A stretch of 64,000 bases of DNA from Planctomycetota bacterium (GCA_029550525.1 JAKPHF010000062.1:1-64000), one strand, 5' to 3'. Counted from the first letter of the stretch, positions 1-8,752 are shown. Notes: generated from the sequence alone by a model not told the origin. Numbers and translations are program-made.

Positions 1-108
1 GGCATCTTCATGCCGCATAACGCCGAGACATTTATTCTGCTGTCGGCCGGGCCGGACGGGCTATTCGGCACCGAGGACGACATCGCCAACTTCCCGACCA
101 ACAAGTAA
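1..108 (+). CDS. C-terminal fragment of a pseudopilin-like secreted protein (5' end outside window)
   Basis: The frame is open from base 1 and ends at TAA 106-108, giving 35 residues. The tail reads LLSAGPDGLFGTEDDIANF, a phrase common at the C-terminus of planctomycete proteins with a prepilin-type N-terminal methylation domain; that is family knowledge, because the N-terminus is outside the window. It could equally be the end of another exported protein, so the pseudopilin label is inference. The next 570 bases carry repeats rather than a gene. Confidence 0.6.
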   Translation, partial: GIFMPHNAETFILLSAGPDGLFGTEDDIANFPTNK

Positions 109-203
109 GAGCAGTCGGGGCAACAGGCTCGAATTCCCGAGCCCGGCATTTCGGATCCTCCAGGGGCTTGCCGCGAACGCCGCAGCAAGCCCTTTTCGTT
201 ACA

Positions 204-221
204 AGCTCTGAGCTATGAGCC
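204..221. repeat. Heptamer tract, AGCTNTG type
   Basis: AGCTCTG, AGCTATG, AGCC in register with a 7-nt period. It belongs to the same family as the tracts at 531, 34612, 40421 and 43609. Confidence 0.6.
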
Positions 222-283
222 AGACATCCGTCTGACAGCTGCACCGTTGCCACGAACGAGGAAGATGCAACCTCCCGCCCCGT

Positions 284-405
284 CAATCTGCGCCAATCTG
301 CGACACCTGCGGACAATGCCGCCTTCCTATCGGTCTAACCAACGTTCTCAACGATGCACGTGTGTGCTTTTTGTCCGCAGCTTGCGCAGATGGCCGCAGA
401 TTTAG
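284..405. repeat. Inverted AATCTGCG repeat pair
   Basis: 284-315 reads AATCTGCGCC, AATCTGCGAC, then CTGCGGACAA. The reverse complement of 371-405 reads AATCTGCGGC, CATCTGCGCA, then GCTGCGGACAA. The arms match apart from a few substitutions and would form a long hairpin. A third copy lies at 34744-34777. Confidence 0.65.
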
Positions 406-530
406 GAGAGCGTTCGGTAAGCGTGATCCATACGGCCGTCCATTCCCGGCGGGCGGTCATTCCGCCCGCGTTTATCGGCGCCTTGCGGATGCCCCGACCG
501 CTGGTATACATTCCTATTCAAAGATAGGGC

Positions 531-605
531 TATGGGCTGTGAGCTCTGAGCTGTGAGCCGGACATTTGAGTGACACTAAGAGCTAAGAGCTGACAGCTGG
601 GAGCC
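531..605. repeat. Heptamer tract upstream of the beta-helix gene
   Basis: Units GGGCTAT, GGGCTGT, GAGCTCT, GAGCTGT, GAGCC in 7-nt register, then a looser part ending GAGCTAAGAGCTGACAGCTG. It lies 73 bases before the start of the next gene and resembles 204-240. Confidence 0.6.
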
Positions 606-678
606 GGCTTCATCCGTGGTTGCAAAGAGCGGGGTATCTGTCGCAGTCGCCCGAGGTGCAAGAGGAGGCATCATCTCG

Positions 679-2376
679 ATGTGCGGTTTGTCTCGCCACC
701 ACGTGCCGATTGTCAGTCTCGTGTTTGTCCTGTTGGTCGCGCCCGCACTCCAGGCGGCAATCCTCACTGTGGGGGCGGCGGGCGATCACACCACCCTCCA
801 GGCCGCCATCGCAGCCGCCGATGAAGGCGACACCATCCGCGTCGTCGATGCCGTGCACACAGAGCAGGGCATCACGGTCAACAAGAACATCACCATCGAG
901 GGGCTCGGCGCCAGCCAAACCATCGTTCAAGCACACGCTGACGAGGACGCCGCGACCAATCGCGTGTTCAACATCGCGCCCGGCAAAACCGTCACCATTC
1001 GCGACATGACCATCCGACACGGCAAAGTGGTGGGCGATTCGGCGCGGGGCGGCGGAATCGACAACCTGGGATCACTCTCGCTGATCCAGGTGGTGGTCAC
1101 ACGAAATCGAATCGTGTCCACGGATTTCACCACCGCCTATGGCGGAGGCATTTACAACGCCGGAATCTTAAACGTCATCCGTTGCACGATTTCCGCCAAC
1201 CAAGCCTCCGGCGCGACCATAGATGAGGATGGCCGCGGGGCCGGAATCGCCAATGTGGGCGGTCTCGCGAACATCACGAACTCAACGCTCTGCGACAATG
1301 CGGCCGATGGCGCTGGTGGCGCCGTCTACGAGGCTGACAGCGGCACGACGCTGGCGTACTGCACGGTATCACACAACTTTGCAGGCCAAGGCGGCGGGCT
1401 GGCTTCGGGCTATTCGCTGGAAGGACATGGATTGCATATCCGAAACACCATCGTATCCGACAACGTGGCGTCCTCGACGTGTTGTGCGGACATTGATGGT
1501 CGGATCAACTCGTTGGGCTACAACCTCATCCGCGACGCCTCGACCGTGAACGGCTGCCTCGACACCACGTACGGGAGCAACACGGACGTCGGCAACATCA
1601 TCGGCGTGGATCCGCTGCTCGGACCGCTGACCGACAACGGCGGGCCGACCCCCACGCGGGCCATCCCCGCCAACAGCCCCGCGGCCGATCAGATCCCCGA
1701 CGGCACCGGCGGCGCGGGCATCGACCCGCTGCACATGGATCAGCGCGGCGTCCCCCGGCCACAGCGCGGCGCGAGCGACATCGGCGCGTACGAATTTGTG
1801 CCCGTCGCCCCCACCGTGACCACCACGGCGGTCGTGAACGTGACAGCATCATCCGCCGACGGCGGCGGCGAGGTAACCACGGATGGTGGTGAGGCCGTGA
1901 CCGCCCGCGGCGTATGCTGGAACACCACCGGCGAGCCGACCGTGGCCGACAACAAGACCTCCGACGGCACCGGCCTGGGTTCGTTCAGCAGCAGCATCAC
2001 CGGCTTGTCGCCCGGCATGACGTACTACGTCCGCGCCTACGCCACCAACAGCGCCGGCACGGGTTACGGCAAAGTGGTGACATTCACCACGCCGGCCGAT
2101 CCCGGCGAGCCTGAACCGCCAAACGATCCCCAGGATCCGGACTCCGATCCGCCGACCGACCCGCAGGATCCGGGCCCCGATCTGCAGGAGCGGGACCCCG
2201 ATCCACAGGATTCGGATCCCGATCCGCCGTCCCCCGACGACCATGCCACGCATCCGATCAGCGATCCGCAAGACGAGGATGACACGCAACCGCCGACCTG
2301 CGGCTGGAACACGCTCTTCCCATGGATGTTGACCTTCACCGGTCTGGGTCTCATGCGAAGCCGCTGGCGAAGATAA
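679..2376 (+). CDS. Secreted beta-helix (choice-of-anchor Q type) protein with C-terminal sorting-like tail
   Basis: 565 residues. ATG 679 is chosen because AGAGGAGG at 661-668 sits 10 bases upstream and a signal peptide follows directly (hydrophobic PIVSLVFVLLVAPALQA). Residues about 30-370 have the repeated right-handed beta-helix pattern (TIRVVDAV..., GGGIYNAG, NSTLCDN) and end in DIGAYEF, typical of choice-of-anchor Q proteins. A fibronectin-III-like domain follows (GLSPGMTYYVRAYATNSAGTG), then an Asp/Pro linker of repeated DPQD/DPD units. The C-terminus has Cys, a hydrophobic stretch and an SRWRR end, resembling tripartite sorting signals. It probably acts on or binds surface polysaccharide; no catalytic site is identified. 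Confidence 0.85.
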   Translation: MCGLSRHHVPIVSLVFVLLVAPALQAAILTVGAAGDHTTLQAAIAAADEGDTIRVVDAVHTEQGITVNKNITIEGLGASQTIVQAHADEDAATNRVFNIAPGKTVTIRDMTIRHGKVVGDSARGGGIDNLGSLSLIQVVVTRNRIVSTDFTTAYGGGIYNAGILNVIRCTISANQASGATIDEDGRGAGIANVGGLANITNSTLCDNAADGAGGAVYEADSGTTLAYCTVSHNFAGQGGGLASGYSLEGHGLHIRNTIVSDNVASSTCCADIDGRINSLGYNLIRDASTVNGCLDTTYGSNTDVGNIIGVDPLLGPLTDNGGPTPTRAIPANSPAADQIPDGTGGAGIDPLHMDQRGVPRPQRGASDIGAYEFVPVAPTVTTTAVVNVTASSADGGGEVTTDGGEAVTARGVCWNTTGEPTVADNKTSDGTGLGSFSSSITGLSPGMTYYVRAYATNSAGTGYGKVVTFTTPADPGEPEPPNDPQDPDSDPPTDPQDPGPDLQERDPDPQDSDPDPPSPDDHATHPISDPQDEDDTQPPTCGWNTLFPWMLTFTGLGLMRSRWRR

Positions 2377-2583
2377 CGTCCCAGCTTTGGGGTTTGAGCG
2401 TCACCTGTGAGTCGCGCCCGCAATCGGCGCAGGCGTTCCGCATATACGAGGCGGTCACGATAGCCGCTTTTCCGCCGGTTGTGACCACACGTCTGATCGG
2501 CTGGGCGCTGGACGAAGGCGGGGTTATCATCAGTCGCGAGCTTCGCCCTGCCGGCGAGGCTCGCCATTCAGGAGGGCCTATCG

Positions 2584-4155
2584 GTGAACGCACTTAAATC
2601 CCTGCTCGTCGCGATGATGGTCATGCTGTTCGGTCTGGTCAGCCACGGAGTGATCGCGGACGCTCGTGCGGCGGACGCGCCCAAACGGCCGAACATCCTC
2701 TACATCATGACCGACGACCATGCCGCCCACGCCATGAGCTGTTACGGCAGCAAGGTCAACAAGACGCCCAATATGGATCGTATTGCCGACCAGGGCGTGC
2801 GTTTCGAGCACTTTTTTGTGACCAACTCGATTTGCACGCCCGCTCGTGCCTGCGTGCTGACCGGCAAGTACAGCCATATCAACGGCGTGCCGGTGTTCAA
2901 CCGCTTCGACGGCTCGCAGCCCACGTTTCCCAAGTACCTGCAGCAGGCCGGCTATTACACCGGCATCATCGGCAAGTGGCACCTGGGCAGCGATCCTACG
3001 GGGTTTGACCATTGGGAAATTCTGCCCGGCCAGGGACGCTACTTCGATCCCATCTTCTACGACGCCAATCGGGCGCGGACCATCCCGGGCTACGTCACCG
3101 ACGTGATCACCGACCTGGCCATCGAGGTTCTCGAAAAGCGTCCGAAGGACAAGCCGTTCATGCTGATGGTCCACCACAAGGCGCCCCACCGTTCGTGGGA
3201 ACCCGACGAGAAGCACGGGGCCATGTTCGCCGGCAAGCAGATCCCCGAGCCGCCAACGCTGCGGGACGACTACGCCACCCGCACCGACGCCATCAAGGAG
3301 AACCGGCAGCGCGTGTTCGACGACATGACCAACCGCGACTTGAAGCTCAAACCGCCGGAGGGGCTGAACGAACGCGAGTTGCGGCAATGGCTCAGCAGCA
3401 AGCCGACGAAGGTCGAGATCGAGATCGACGGCCGGAAGAAGGTGCTTGAGGGCGAAGAGCTGAACGCGTGGAAGTATCAGCGCTACATGCAGGATTATCT
3501 TGCCTGCGTGCAGTCGGTGGACACCAACGTGGGCCGGCTGCTCGATTGGCTGGACGCCAACGGTCTGGCTGACAACACGCTCGTGATCTACACCAGCGAT
3601 CAGGGTTTTTATCTCGGCGACAAGGGTATGTATGACAAGCGTTTCATGTACGAGCAGTCGCTGCGGACGCCCTTCGTCGCCCGCTGGCCGGGGGTGATCA
3701 AGCCGGGCAGCGTGGAAACAGCGATGACCCTGAACATCGATATCGCGCCTACGTTCCTGGAGATCGCCGGGATCAGCGTGCCGTCTGACATCCAGGGGCG
3801 GAGTTTCCTGCCTCTCCTGCAAGGCCAGGCGCCGGCCGACTGGCGGACCAGCATCTATTACCGCTACTACCATGACCCCGGCCACCACAACACGGCCCGG
3901 CACTACGGCGTCCGCACGAAGACGCACAAGCTCATCTATTTCTGGAAGAAGGACCAGTGGGAGCTCTACGATCTGGTCAACGATCCCGACGAGCTGAACA
4001 ACCTGTACGGCCGGCCGGAGTACAACGAGCTCACCGAGCAGTTGAAGGCCGAGTTGTACCGGCTGAAGAAGGAGTTCAAGGACGAGGACCAGTTCGCCGA
4101 GCAGCAGCCGCGCGACGGCGTCGATGGCCCCTCGCCGAAACCGATGATTCAGTAA
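2584..4155 (+). CDS. Secreted type I (formylglycine) sulfatase
   Basis: 523 residues with a signal peptide (hydrophobic stretch 6-28, cut near ARAAD). GTG 2584 is chosen because AGGAGGG lies 8-9 bases upstream. The sulfatase signature is clear: metal-binding D44-D45 in the IMTDDHAAH segment, the formylglycine motif CTPAR with Cys84, GKWHLG near 130, and SDQGFYLGDKGMYDK near 340. A C-terminal subdomain (YRYY...WELYDLVNDPDELNNL) is the type found in N-sulfoglucosamine-sulfatase-like enzymes. It should remove sulfate from a polysaccharide or glycan in the periplasm; the substrate is not predictable. A formylglycine-generating or anaerobic maturase is not in this window. A short GGGRCTN heptamer tract directly follows the stop. 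Confidence 0.93.
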   Translation: MNALKSLLVAMMVMLFGLVSHGVIADARAADAPKRPNILYIMTDDHAAHAMSCYGSKVNKTPNMDRIADQGVRFEHFFVTNSICTPARACVLTGKYSHINGVPVFNRFDGSQPTFPKYLQQAGYYTGIIGKWHLGSDPTGFDHWEILPGQGRYFDPIFYDANRARTIPGYVTDVITDLAIEVLEKRPKDKPFMLMVHHKAPHRSWEPDEKHGAMFAGKQIPEPPTLRDDYATRTDAIKENRQRVFDDMTNRDLKLKPPEGLNERELRQWLSSKPTKVEIEIDGRKKVLEGEELNAWKYQRYMQDYLACVQSVDTNVGRLLDWLDANGLADNTLVIYTSDQGFYLGDKGMYDKRFMYEQSLRTPFVARWPGVIKPGSVETAMTLNIDIAPTFLEIAGISVPSDIQGRSFLPLLQGQAPADWRTSIYYRYYHDPGHHNTARHYGVRTKTHKLIYFWKKDQWELYDLVNDPDELNNLYGRPEYNELTEQLKAELYRLKKEFKDEDQFAEQQPRDGVDGPSPKPMIQ

Positions 4156-4173
4156 GGGACTAGGGGCTGGGGA
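4156..4173. repeat. Short heptamer tract at sulfatase 3' end
   Basis: GGGACTA, GGGGCTG, GGGA begins at the base after the TAA stop. It is too short to be significant alone, but its position matches the other 3'-end tracts. Confidence 0.45.
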
Positions 4174-4192
4174 AAGAGTGGGCACTCGGATC

Positions 4193-4240
4193 GTGGTGCA
4201 TGCTTCCAGCGTGAACAGTGCGACAGGCAGCCTGCACCAC
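4193..4240. repeat. 48-bp three-way-junction repeat element, copy 1
   Basis: Ends GTGGTGCA and TGCACCAC are complementary. The interior has two more imperfect hairpins (GCTTCCAGC and CAGGCAGCCTG). It lies between the convergent sulfatase and phaC genes and is followed by a heptamer tract. Confidence 0.75.
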
Positions 4241-4269
4241 AATTTCACCCCGCTCGACCCGCACACGCC

Positions 4270-4300
4270 CTCAGGTCTCAGGCCTCAGGTCTCTGAGTTC
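4270..4300. repeat. Heptamer tract (YTGAGNC type) at phaC 3' end
   Basis: On the minus strand the units GACCTGA, GGCCTGA, GACCTGA follow a few bases after the phaC stop codon (4299-4301), with an exact 7-nt period. Confidence 0.65.
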
Positions 4301-5414
4301 ACCCCTTGCTCGGCACGGGTTCGGCGGCTTCGCTGCGCTGAGCCAACCAGTCGCACACCTCCGGCCACAGGTCGCGCTGTGCCTTGCTGCCAACGGCCAG
4401 GCCGATGTGTCCGGCCGCGAACACGATGGCCGTACGATCTTCCGAGCCGACCAGGTCGTTGAACGGCAGACTCTGGGCGGGCGGAACCAAATCGTCGTTC
4501 TTGGCCATCAGGTTCAGCACCGGGCAAGTGATCTTCTTCAGATCGACCCGCCGGTTGCCCAGCCGGAACCGCCCCTGCGTGAGCAGGTTCTGATGGTACA
4601 AATCCTTCACGAACTTGCGGTACACTTCGCCCGGCACGGGAATGTTGTCGTTCAGCCACATCTCCATGGCCAGAAAATCCTCGACGAACTTGGGATCGTC
4701 GAGGCGATCCAGGAAGTTGATGGGCTTCTGGATGATGTTCTGCACCGGCTTGAGCAACTGGAACGACGTCTGCAGAAACTCGGCCGGGCAGTTGCCGAAG
4801 ATGTCCACGAACTTGTCCACATCGAGGTGCTCGGTCCAAAGGTTCAGCAGCCCCTCGCGGGTGGCAAAGTCGATGCCGGCGGCCAACAGAATCAGATTGG
4901 CGACGCGCTCGGGATGCAAGGCGGTAAAGATGGAGCTCATCGTGCCGCCCATGCAGTAGCCCAGGATACTCACCTGCGGCGAGCCGGTGCTTTCGCACAC
5001 GTGGTTCACCACGTTGGCCAGGTATCCCTCGATGTAATCCTCGAGCGTGCGGAACCGGTCCGCGTCGGTGGGCACGCCCCAGTCGAGCAGGTAGACATCG
5101 AAGCCGCGCTTCACGAAGTGCTCGACCACGCTCTTGCCCCGCTTGAGGTCGAGGATGTACGAGCGGTTGACCAAGGCGAACACGAAGATGAGCGGCGTGC
5201 GATACTTGGGCGGCTCATCCGACAAGTAGTGCAGCAATCGAATCTGGTTTTCCTGGTAAACGATTTCCGACGGGGTGAAGCCCTTGGTCAACGCCTGGGC
5301 CTGCTTCCATACGTGCGGCAACCGCGTCAAGCGGCGAAGGTTGCGAAACCCTTCCTCGATCATGGAGTTCTGCAACTCGAACCAAGGGTTGCCTGCTCCA
5401 TTGTTATCACTCAT
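4299..5414 (-). CDS. phaC: Class III poly(R)-hydroxyalkanoate synthase, catalytic subunit PhaC
   Basis: 371 residues, the usual length for class III or IV PhaC. It polymerises (R)-3-hydroxyacyl-CoA into PHA on the granule surface, in complex with PhaE. The alpha/beta-hydrolase lipase-like box is GYCMGGT with nucleophile Cys154; the other triad residues are Asp307 (AKNDDLVPP) and His336 (AAGHIGLA), the same spacing as in characterised class III enzymes. The start ATG overlaps the phaE stop as ATGA, so translation is probably coupled. It is the last gene of a leftward phaE-phaC pair, preceded by phaA. A heptamer tract and the three-way-junction repeat follow the stop. Confidence 0.96.
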   Translation of the reverse strand: MSDNNGAGNPWFELQNSMIEEGFRNLRRLTRLPHVWKQAQALTKGFTPSEIVYQENQIRLLHYLSDEPPKYRTPLIFVFALVNRSYILDLKRGKSVVEHFVKRGFDVYLLDWGVPTDADRFRTLEDYIEGYLANVVNHVCESTGSPQVSILGYCMGGTMSSIFTALHPERVANLILLAAGIDFATREGLLNLWTEHLDVDKFVDIFGNCPAEFLQTSFQLLKPVQNIIQKPINFLDRLDDPKFVEDFLAMEMWLNDNIPVPGEVYRKFVKDLYHQNLLTQGRFRLGNRRVDLKKITCPVLNLMAKNDDLVPPAQSLPFNDLVGSEDRTAIVFAAGHIGLAVGSKAQRDLWPEVCDWLAQRSEAAEPVPSKG

Positions 5415-6022
5415 GTTGCCTTCCTGTTCCTCGACGACGTCCGTTTCCGTGCGTGGCTGGCGGTACGAGGCCCGCGAGACATTCGGTTATTCTCCTCGTC
5501 CGAACCGAGCTCGGCCTCCACGACCTCCACGTCTCCCTTGATCAGTTCGACGCTGTCTTGTATCTCGTCCAGCTGTCCCTCGAGTTGCTCGAGCCGGTCC
5601 ATCAACTGTTCCATCCGTTGCGAAAGCCGGACCTCGGCATGCCGCAGGGCGAGCATGATCGACCGGATGTCTTCCTGGGCGGCCGTCCCCGTGCTGTGGT
5701 GCACCTGGGTCATGAGCTGCGAGAACTGCTTGCGCATCTCCATGGCCAGGTCCAGTGATTGCCGCATGCTCCGCAGGAAAGGCTCGGACCGCATGTAGGC
5801 TTCGAGCGAGTGGCCCCACGAGGACAGGAATGCATCGCGCACCTGGCGGTTGGCCTCGAACGGCGTGGCCCCCGGCGTGAACGCAAACATGGCCCCCGTC
5901 ATTCGCGAGGCGGTATCCATCCAGAGCTTGGTCAGCGTCTGGGTTTGCTCCAGCATTTCATTCATAAACGTGTCGTTATTCGTGCCGAACATCTCCTGCC
6001 TGCTTTCTGAGGGAGCACTCAA
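5411..6022 (-). CDS. phaE: Class III PHA synthase subunit PhaE
   Basis: 203 residues if the TTG at 6022 is used; ATG at 5992 would give 193. Neither has an ideal ribosome site: AAGG lies 6 bases before the TTG, while AGGAG abuts the ATG, so the start is uncertain. The protein is mostly helical; residues 70-120 resemble the PhaE region (FLSSWGHSLEAYMRSEPF), and 125-180 is a coiled coil rich in Leu/Glu (RLEQLEGQLDEIQDSVE). It has no catalytic residues, as expected for the accessory subunit that activates PhaC. The C-terminus is a basic tail (RKRTSSRNRKAT). Its TGA stop overlaps the phaC ATG by four bases. Confidence 0.88.
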   Translation of the reverse strand: MSAPSESRQEMFGTNNDTFMNEMLEQTQTLTKLWMDTASRMTGAMFAFTPGATPFEANRQVRDAFLSSWGHSLEAYMRSEPFLRSMRQSLDLAMEMRKQFSQLMTQVHHSTGTAAQEDIRSIMLALRHAEVRLSQRMEQLMDRLEQLEGQLDEIQDSVELIKGDVEVVEAELGSDEENNRMSRGPRTASHARKRTSSRNRKAT

Positions 6023-6032
6023 TGCGTACCTT

Positions 6033-6081
6033 GTGGTGCACGCTTCCAGCGTGAACAGTGCAGGCAGGATGCCTGCATCAC
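6033..6081. repeat. 48-bp three-way-junction repeat element, copy 2
   Basis: GTGGTGCA...TGCATCAC ends enclose two hairpins, CACGCT-TCC-AGCGTG and GCAGGCA-GGA-TGCCTGC. It lies in the 70-base gap between phaA and phaE, so the phaA-phaE mRNA would carry it. Confidence 0.8.
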
Positions 6082-6092
6082 AATTCCCACGG

Positions 6093-7271
6093 TCAAACTG
6101 CTTCCACGGCCAGAGCGACAGCCTCGCCGCCGCCGATGCACAGCGTGGCGATACCGCGTTTGGCCTTGCGGCTGGCCATCGCGTTCAAAAGCGTCACCAA
6201 CACACGCGTGCCGCTGGCCCCGATCGGATGCCCCAGTGCCACCGCCCCGCCGAAAACGTTCACGCAATCGTGCGGAATCCCGAGTTCTTTCATGGCCACC
6301 ATGGGCACCACGGAAAAGGCCTCGTTGATCTCCCACACGTCAATGTCCGAGACCTCGAGCGAGATGCGATCCAAGAGGCGGCGCAGGGCTGAGACGGGCC
6401 CGATGGTGAACCACTCGGGCTCGACCGATGCAGTCGCGTAACCGAGAATCCGCGCCTGAGGTTTGACGCCGAGCTTCTGAGCCTTTTCGCCGGCCAGCAC
6501 CACCACCGCCGCCGCCCCATCATTCACGCTGCTGGCGTTTCCGGCCGTGATCGTGCCTTCCTTGCCGAATGCCGGGCGCAACTGGCGGAGCTTGTCCTCA
6601 TTGAACCGCTTGGGTTCCTCGTCATCACTCACCGTGACGGTGTTCTTGCCTGCCGGCACCTGAAGGGGAACGATCTCGCGAGCGAACGACCCATCTGCCG
6701 CAGCCTGCAGGGCTCGCTTGTAGCTGGTAATCGCGTATTCGTCCTGGGCGCTCCGCGAGAATTCGTAACGCTCGGCACAACGGTCGCCGCACATGCCCAT
6801 GTGGAGGTTGCTGTACACGTCCCACAGCCCGTCCCGGATCATCGAATCGACCAGCTCGCCGTGGCCCATCCGGTAACCCTGGCGGGCTTTTTCGAGCAGG
6901 TAAGGCGCTCGCGTCATGCTCTCCATACCGCCGGCCACGACGACGGAAGCATCACCGCACTGGATGGCCTGATCGGCCAGCATCACCGACTTGAGACCCG
7001 ATCCGCAGACCTTGTTCACGGTCATGGCGCCGACGCTTACCGGCAAACCGGCTCCGATCGCCGCCTGGCGGGCGACATTCTGGCCCAAGCCCGCGCCAAT
7101 GACGTTGCCCATGATGACCTCGTCGACCTCGCCGCCCGGTACCGCCGCTCGCTCGAGCGCCTGCTTGACCACGGCAGCTCCCATCGCCGGCGCGGACATC
7201 TCGGCCAACGCACCGGACAACGAGCCGATCGGTGTTCGGACCCCGCCCGCCAAAACGACTTCTTTTCGCAT
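6093..7271 (-). CDS. phaA: Acetyl-CoA C-acetyltransferase (beta-ketothiolase)
   Basis: 392 residues. It condenses two acetyl-CoA into acetoacetyl-CoA, the first PHA step. The catalytic residues fall at the classical positions of biosynthetic thiolases: Cys89 in NKVCGSGLKS, His348 in ALGHPIGASG, Cys378 in TLCIGGG. The last motif reads GGGEA instead of the usual GGGQG, a mild variation. It sits 70 bases upstream of phaE in the same direction with the repeat element between, so it is probably co-transcribed; the location next to phaC/phaE/phaR argues for PHA synthesis rather than fatty acid breakdown. Confidence 0.96.
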   Translation of the reverse strand: MRKEVVLAGGVRTPIGSLSGALAEMSAPAMGAAVVKQALERAAVPGGEVDEVIMGNVIGAGLGQNVARQAAIGAGLPVSVGAMTVNKVCGSGLKSVMLADQAIQCGDASVVVAGGMESMTRAPYLLEKARQGYRMGHGELVDSMIRDGLWDVYSNLHMGMCGDRCAERYEFSRSAQDEYAITSYKRALQAAADGSFAREIVPLQVPAGKNTVTVSDDEEPKRFNEDKLRQLRPAFGKEGTITAGNASSVNDGAAAVVVLAGEKAQKLGVKPQARILGYATASVEPEWFTIGPVSALRRLLDRISLEVSDIDVWEINEAFSVVPMVAMKELGIPHDCVNVFGGAVALGHPIGASGTRVLVTLLNAMASRKAKRGIATLCIGGGEAVALAVEAV

Positions 7272-7425
7272 GGACCATCTCCTGGGTAGTAGAAGCTCGA
7301 CGACTGCCCTGATCGCGTGCCCGGCTTGCGAAAAGGCCGAGTGCCGGCCCGAAGCCGAGAGACCGGTTCAAGCCCGAGTCAGCTTCGACGCTGCCGCGGG
7401 CTACGGTAGATGAAGAACGAGACGA

Positions 7426-7884
7426 CTAATGCGATCCGTTGGACTGCTCGGAAGCGTTCTTGCGAACCATGTCGGCCCAGGTTTCCATGGCCTTCGTGTT
7501 CGCCTGGATGAACGCTTGCGTGTTGGTCCGCAGCGCTCCCAGCGCCGCCTCCCACAACGACTGCATACGGGCCTGCAGATCCTCCACCGACCGACATTCG
7601 CCGCTTTGAAAGGCTTTTTTGAACACATCCACGCCCGTGCGGTATGTCTGATCCATGGCCCGCAGGTATTCCTCCGCCCCCCGCTGCGCGGTCGGAATCG
7701 CTTCGGCAGCCATCGCCTGGGCTCGCTTCTGCCAATCCTGGATCGAGTTGGCCCCACCCATCACCTCAGCCCACCACTGCATAGCCTCTTCTTGGAACTT
7801 CATGCTCGTCTTCACGGCGGCGTCCACGGCCTCGGCGGCTTTCTGGAACCAGTCCGTCGCCATCATCTCAGGTCTGACTGCCAT
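7426..7884 (-). CDS. Phasin-like PHA granule protein
   Basis: 152 residues from ATG 7884; an in-frame extension upstream to 8004 exists but would run through a predicted operator, and AAGGGC precedes 7884. The protein is amphipathic-helical and Ala/Gln-rich (EAVDAAVKTSMKFQEEAMQWW, ARMQSLWEAALGAL, FIQANTKAMETWADM), the composition expected for phasins that coat PHA granules. No motif is diagnostic, so the assignment rests on composition and on its place between phaA and phaR. Two GTGC-N4-GCAC palindromes lie 109 and 199 bases before the start, which fits control by PhaR. Confidence 0.8.
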   Translation of the reverse strand: MAVRPEMMATDWFQKAAEAVDAAVKTSMKFQEEAMQWWAEVMGGANSIQDWQKRAQAMAAEAIPTAQRGAEEYLRAMDQTYRTGVDVFKKAFQSGECRSVEDLQARMQSLWEAALGALRTNTQAFIQANTKAMETWADMVRKNASEQSNGSH

Positions 7885-7992
7885 AATGCTTTGCCCTTTA
7901 CCCGAATGTACGGCTGTGCCCTGCCCTCCACGCGGAAGACAAGACTCGACACCGAGTATAGGACTGGCATCGGCCCGGGTCAACCCAATTTT

Positions 7993-8004
7993 GTGCATGT
8001 GCAC
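7993..8004. promoter_or_regulatory. Predicted PhaR operator, site 1
   Basis: GTGC-ATGT-GCAC, 109 bases before the phasin start. It is one of four GTGC-N4-GCAC sites between 7993 and 8885. PhaR assignment is inference. Confidence 0.6.
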
Positions 8005-8082
8005 TATTGCCGACTATGCGTCCGAAGTGGGCTAATCCACTAGGATGACGCCGTTCCGCCCGCTACCGAGCCGTCCTTCTTA

Positions 8083-8094
8083 GTGCACGTGCAC
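8083..8094. promoter_or_regulatory. Predicted PhaR operator, site 2
   Basis: GTGC-ACGT-GCAC, a perfect 12-bp palindrome 90 bases from site 1, in the phaR-phasin gap. Confidence 0.65.
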
Positions 8095-8157
8095 ACAGGC
8101 AATCCCCCTACCCCCGCCCATGCGTCGCCCAACGTGGCCTCGAAGTGAGCGTGGGCA

Positions 8158-8724
8158 TCAGGCAGACGTGTTGAGCTTCTGTTGCAGTTGCTCCATCTGG
8201 GCTTTCAGTTCATCGATCTGCCGGCGAAGAGCTGCCGTCTCCGCGGAAGGCTCCGACGGTGAATGGCCGTTGCCTTGAGGCGCGAAGGCCATGAGGAAGG
8301 GATTGGCGAAAGGATTGAACATGCGCGTCCAGTCGGGACCGTTCGACGTGAGCCCGACCGCCTGGCGAAGGTATGCCTCGAAGTTCTTGTGCGACTCCAA
8401 AAAGCAGGCTAATGCCCGATTGAAGTATTTATCAGTGAAATCATGCACCAACTGCTCGTTGGCCCGAATGAGCCGGTGCAACAGAGGAACCGGGAAGATC
8501 TTCAGCTTGGGCGGATCCAATTCCAGAATGATCTGAGCCAGCACCTTGGCGGTAATATCGCGACCGGTCTTGGAATCCGTCACCTTGACTTCGTAACCCT
8601 GCCGGATGAGCTCGTGGATGTCCTCGAGCTTGACGTGCTGGCTGCGCGTCGCGTCATAGTACCGGCGATTAGGGTACTTGCGGATATCCAGCAGTTGACC
8701 GTCGTTTGAAGCTCCGTGATCCAT
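8158..8724 (-). CDS. phaR: PHA synthesis regulator PhaR
   Basis: 188 residues. The N-terminal PHB/PHA accumulation DNA-binding domain (about 10-75) carries the hallmark IRKYPNRRYYDATRSQHV and LEDIHELIRQGYEVKVTDSKTG. The second domain (75-150) has the IILELDPPK and FTDKYFNRALACFLESHK region of PhaR proteins, and the tail is a short coiled coil (LRRQIDELKAQMEQLQQKL). In other bacteria PhaR represses phasin and its own gene and is released by binding PHA granules. Here a GTGC-N4-GCAC site begins 17 bases before its ATG and two more lie downstream before the phasin gene, so autoregulation is likely. Confidence 0.95.
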   Translation of the reverse strand: MDHGASNDGQLLDIRKYPNRRYYDATRSQHVKLEDIHELIRQGYEVKVTDSKTGRDITAKVLAQIILELDPPKLKIFPVPLLHRLIRANEQLVHDFTDKYFNRALACFLESHKNFEAYLRQAVGLTSNGPDWTRMFNPFANPFLMAFAPQGNGHSPSEPSAETAALRRQIDELKAQMEQLQQKLNTSA

Positions 8725-8740
8725 GGCTCATGCCCTATGT

Positions 8741-8752
8741 GTGCAGCAGCAC
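8741..8752. promoter_or_regulatory. Predicted PhaR operator, site 3 (autoregulatory)
   Basis: GTGC-AGCA-GCAC, nested within a wider inverted repeat CTATGTG (8735-8741) / CACATAG (8753-8759). It lies directly upstream of the phaR start. Confidence 0.6.

Larger units (their letters stand above)
109..678. other. Repeat-rich intergenic region, no supported gene
   Basis: No frame here looks coding. The region holds an inverted pair of AATCTGCG-type repeats (284-315 and 371-405) and two heptamer tracts of AGCTNTG type (204-221 and 531-605). The two tracts share longer similarity: AGCTCTGAGC...GAGCC...GACAT followed by TGACAGCTG, which suggests one composite element duplicated on either side of the AATCTGCG pair. 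Confidence 0.6.

Noticed and set aside
362..556. 64-residue frame in the first intergenic region
   Set aside because: It overlaps repeats and has no ribosome site or natural composition.
2578..4266. 562-residue frame opposite the sulfatase
   Set aside because: The sulfatase signature fixes the + strand as coding.
4218..5798. 526-residue frame opposite phaC and phaE
   Set aside because: phaC and phaE have clear family motifs on the minus strand.
7360..7395. GGTTCAAGCCC string resembling a tRNA T-arm
   Set aside because: No matching acceptor, D or anticodon arms at the right distances; not a tRNA.
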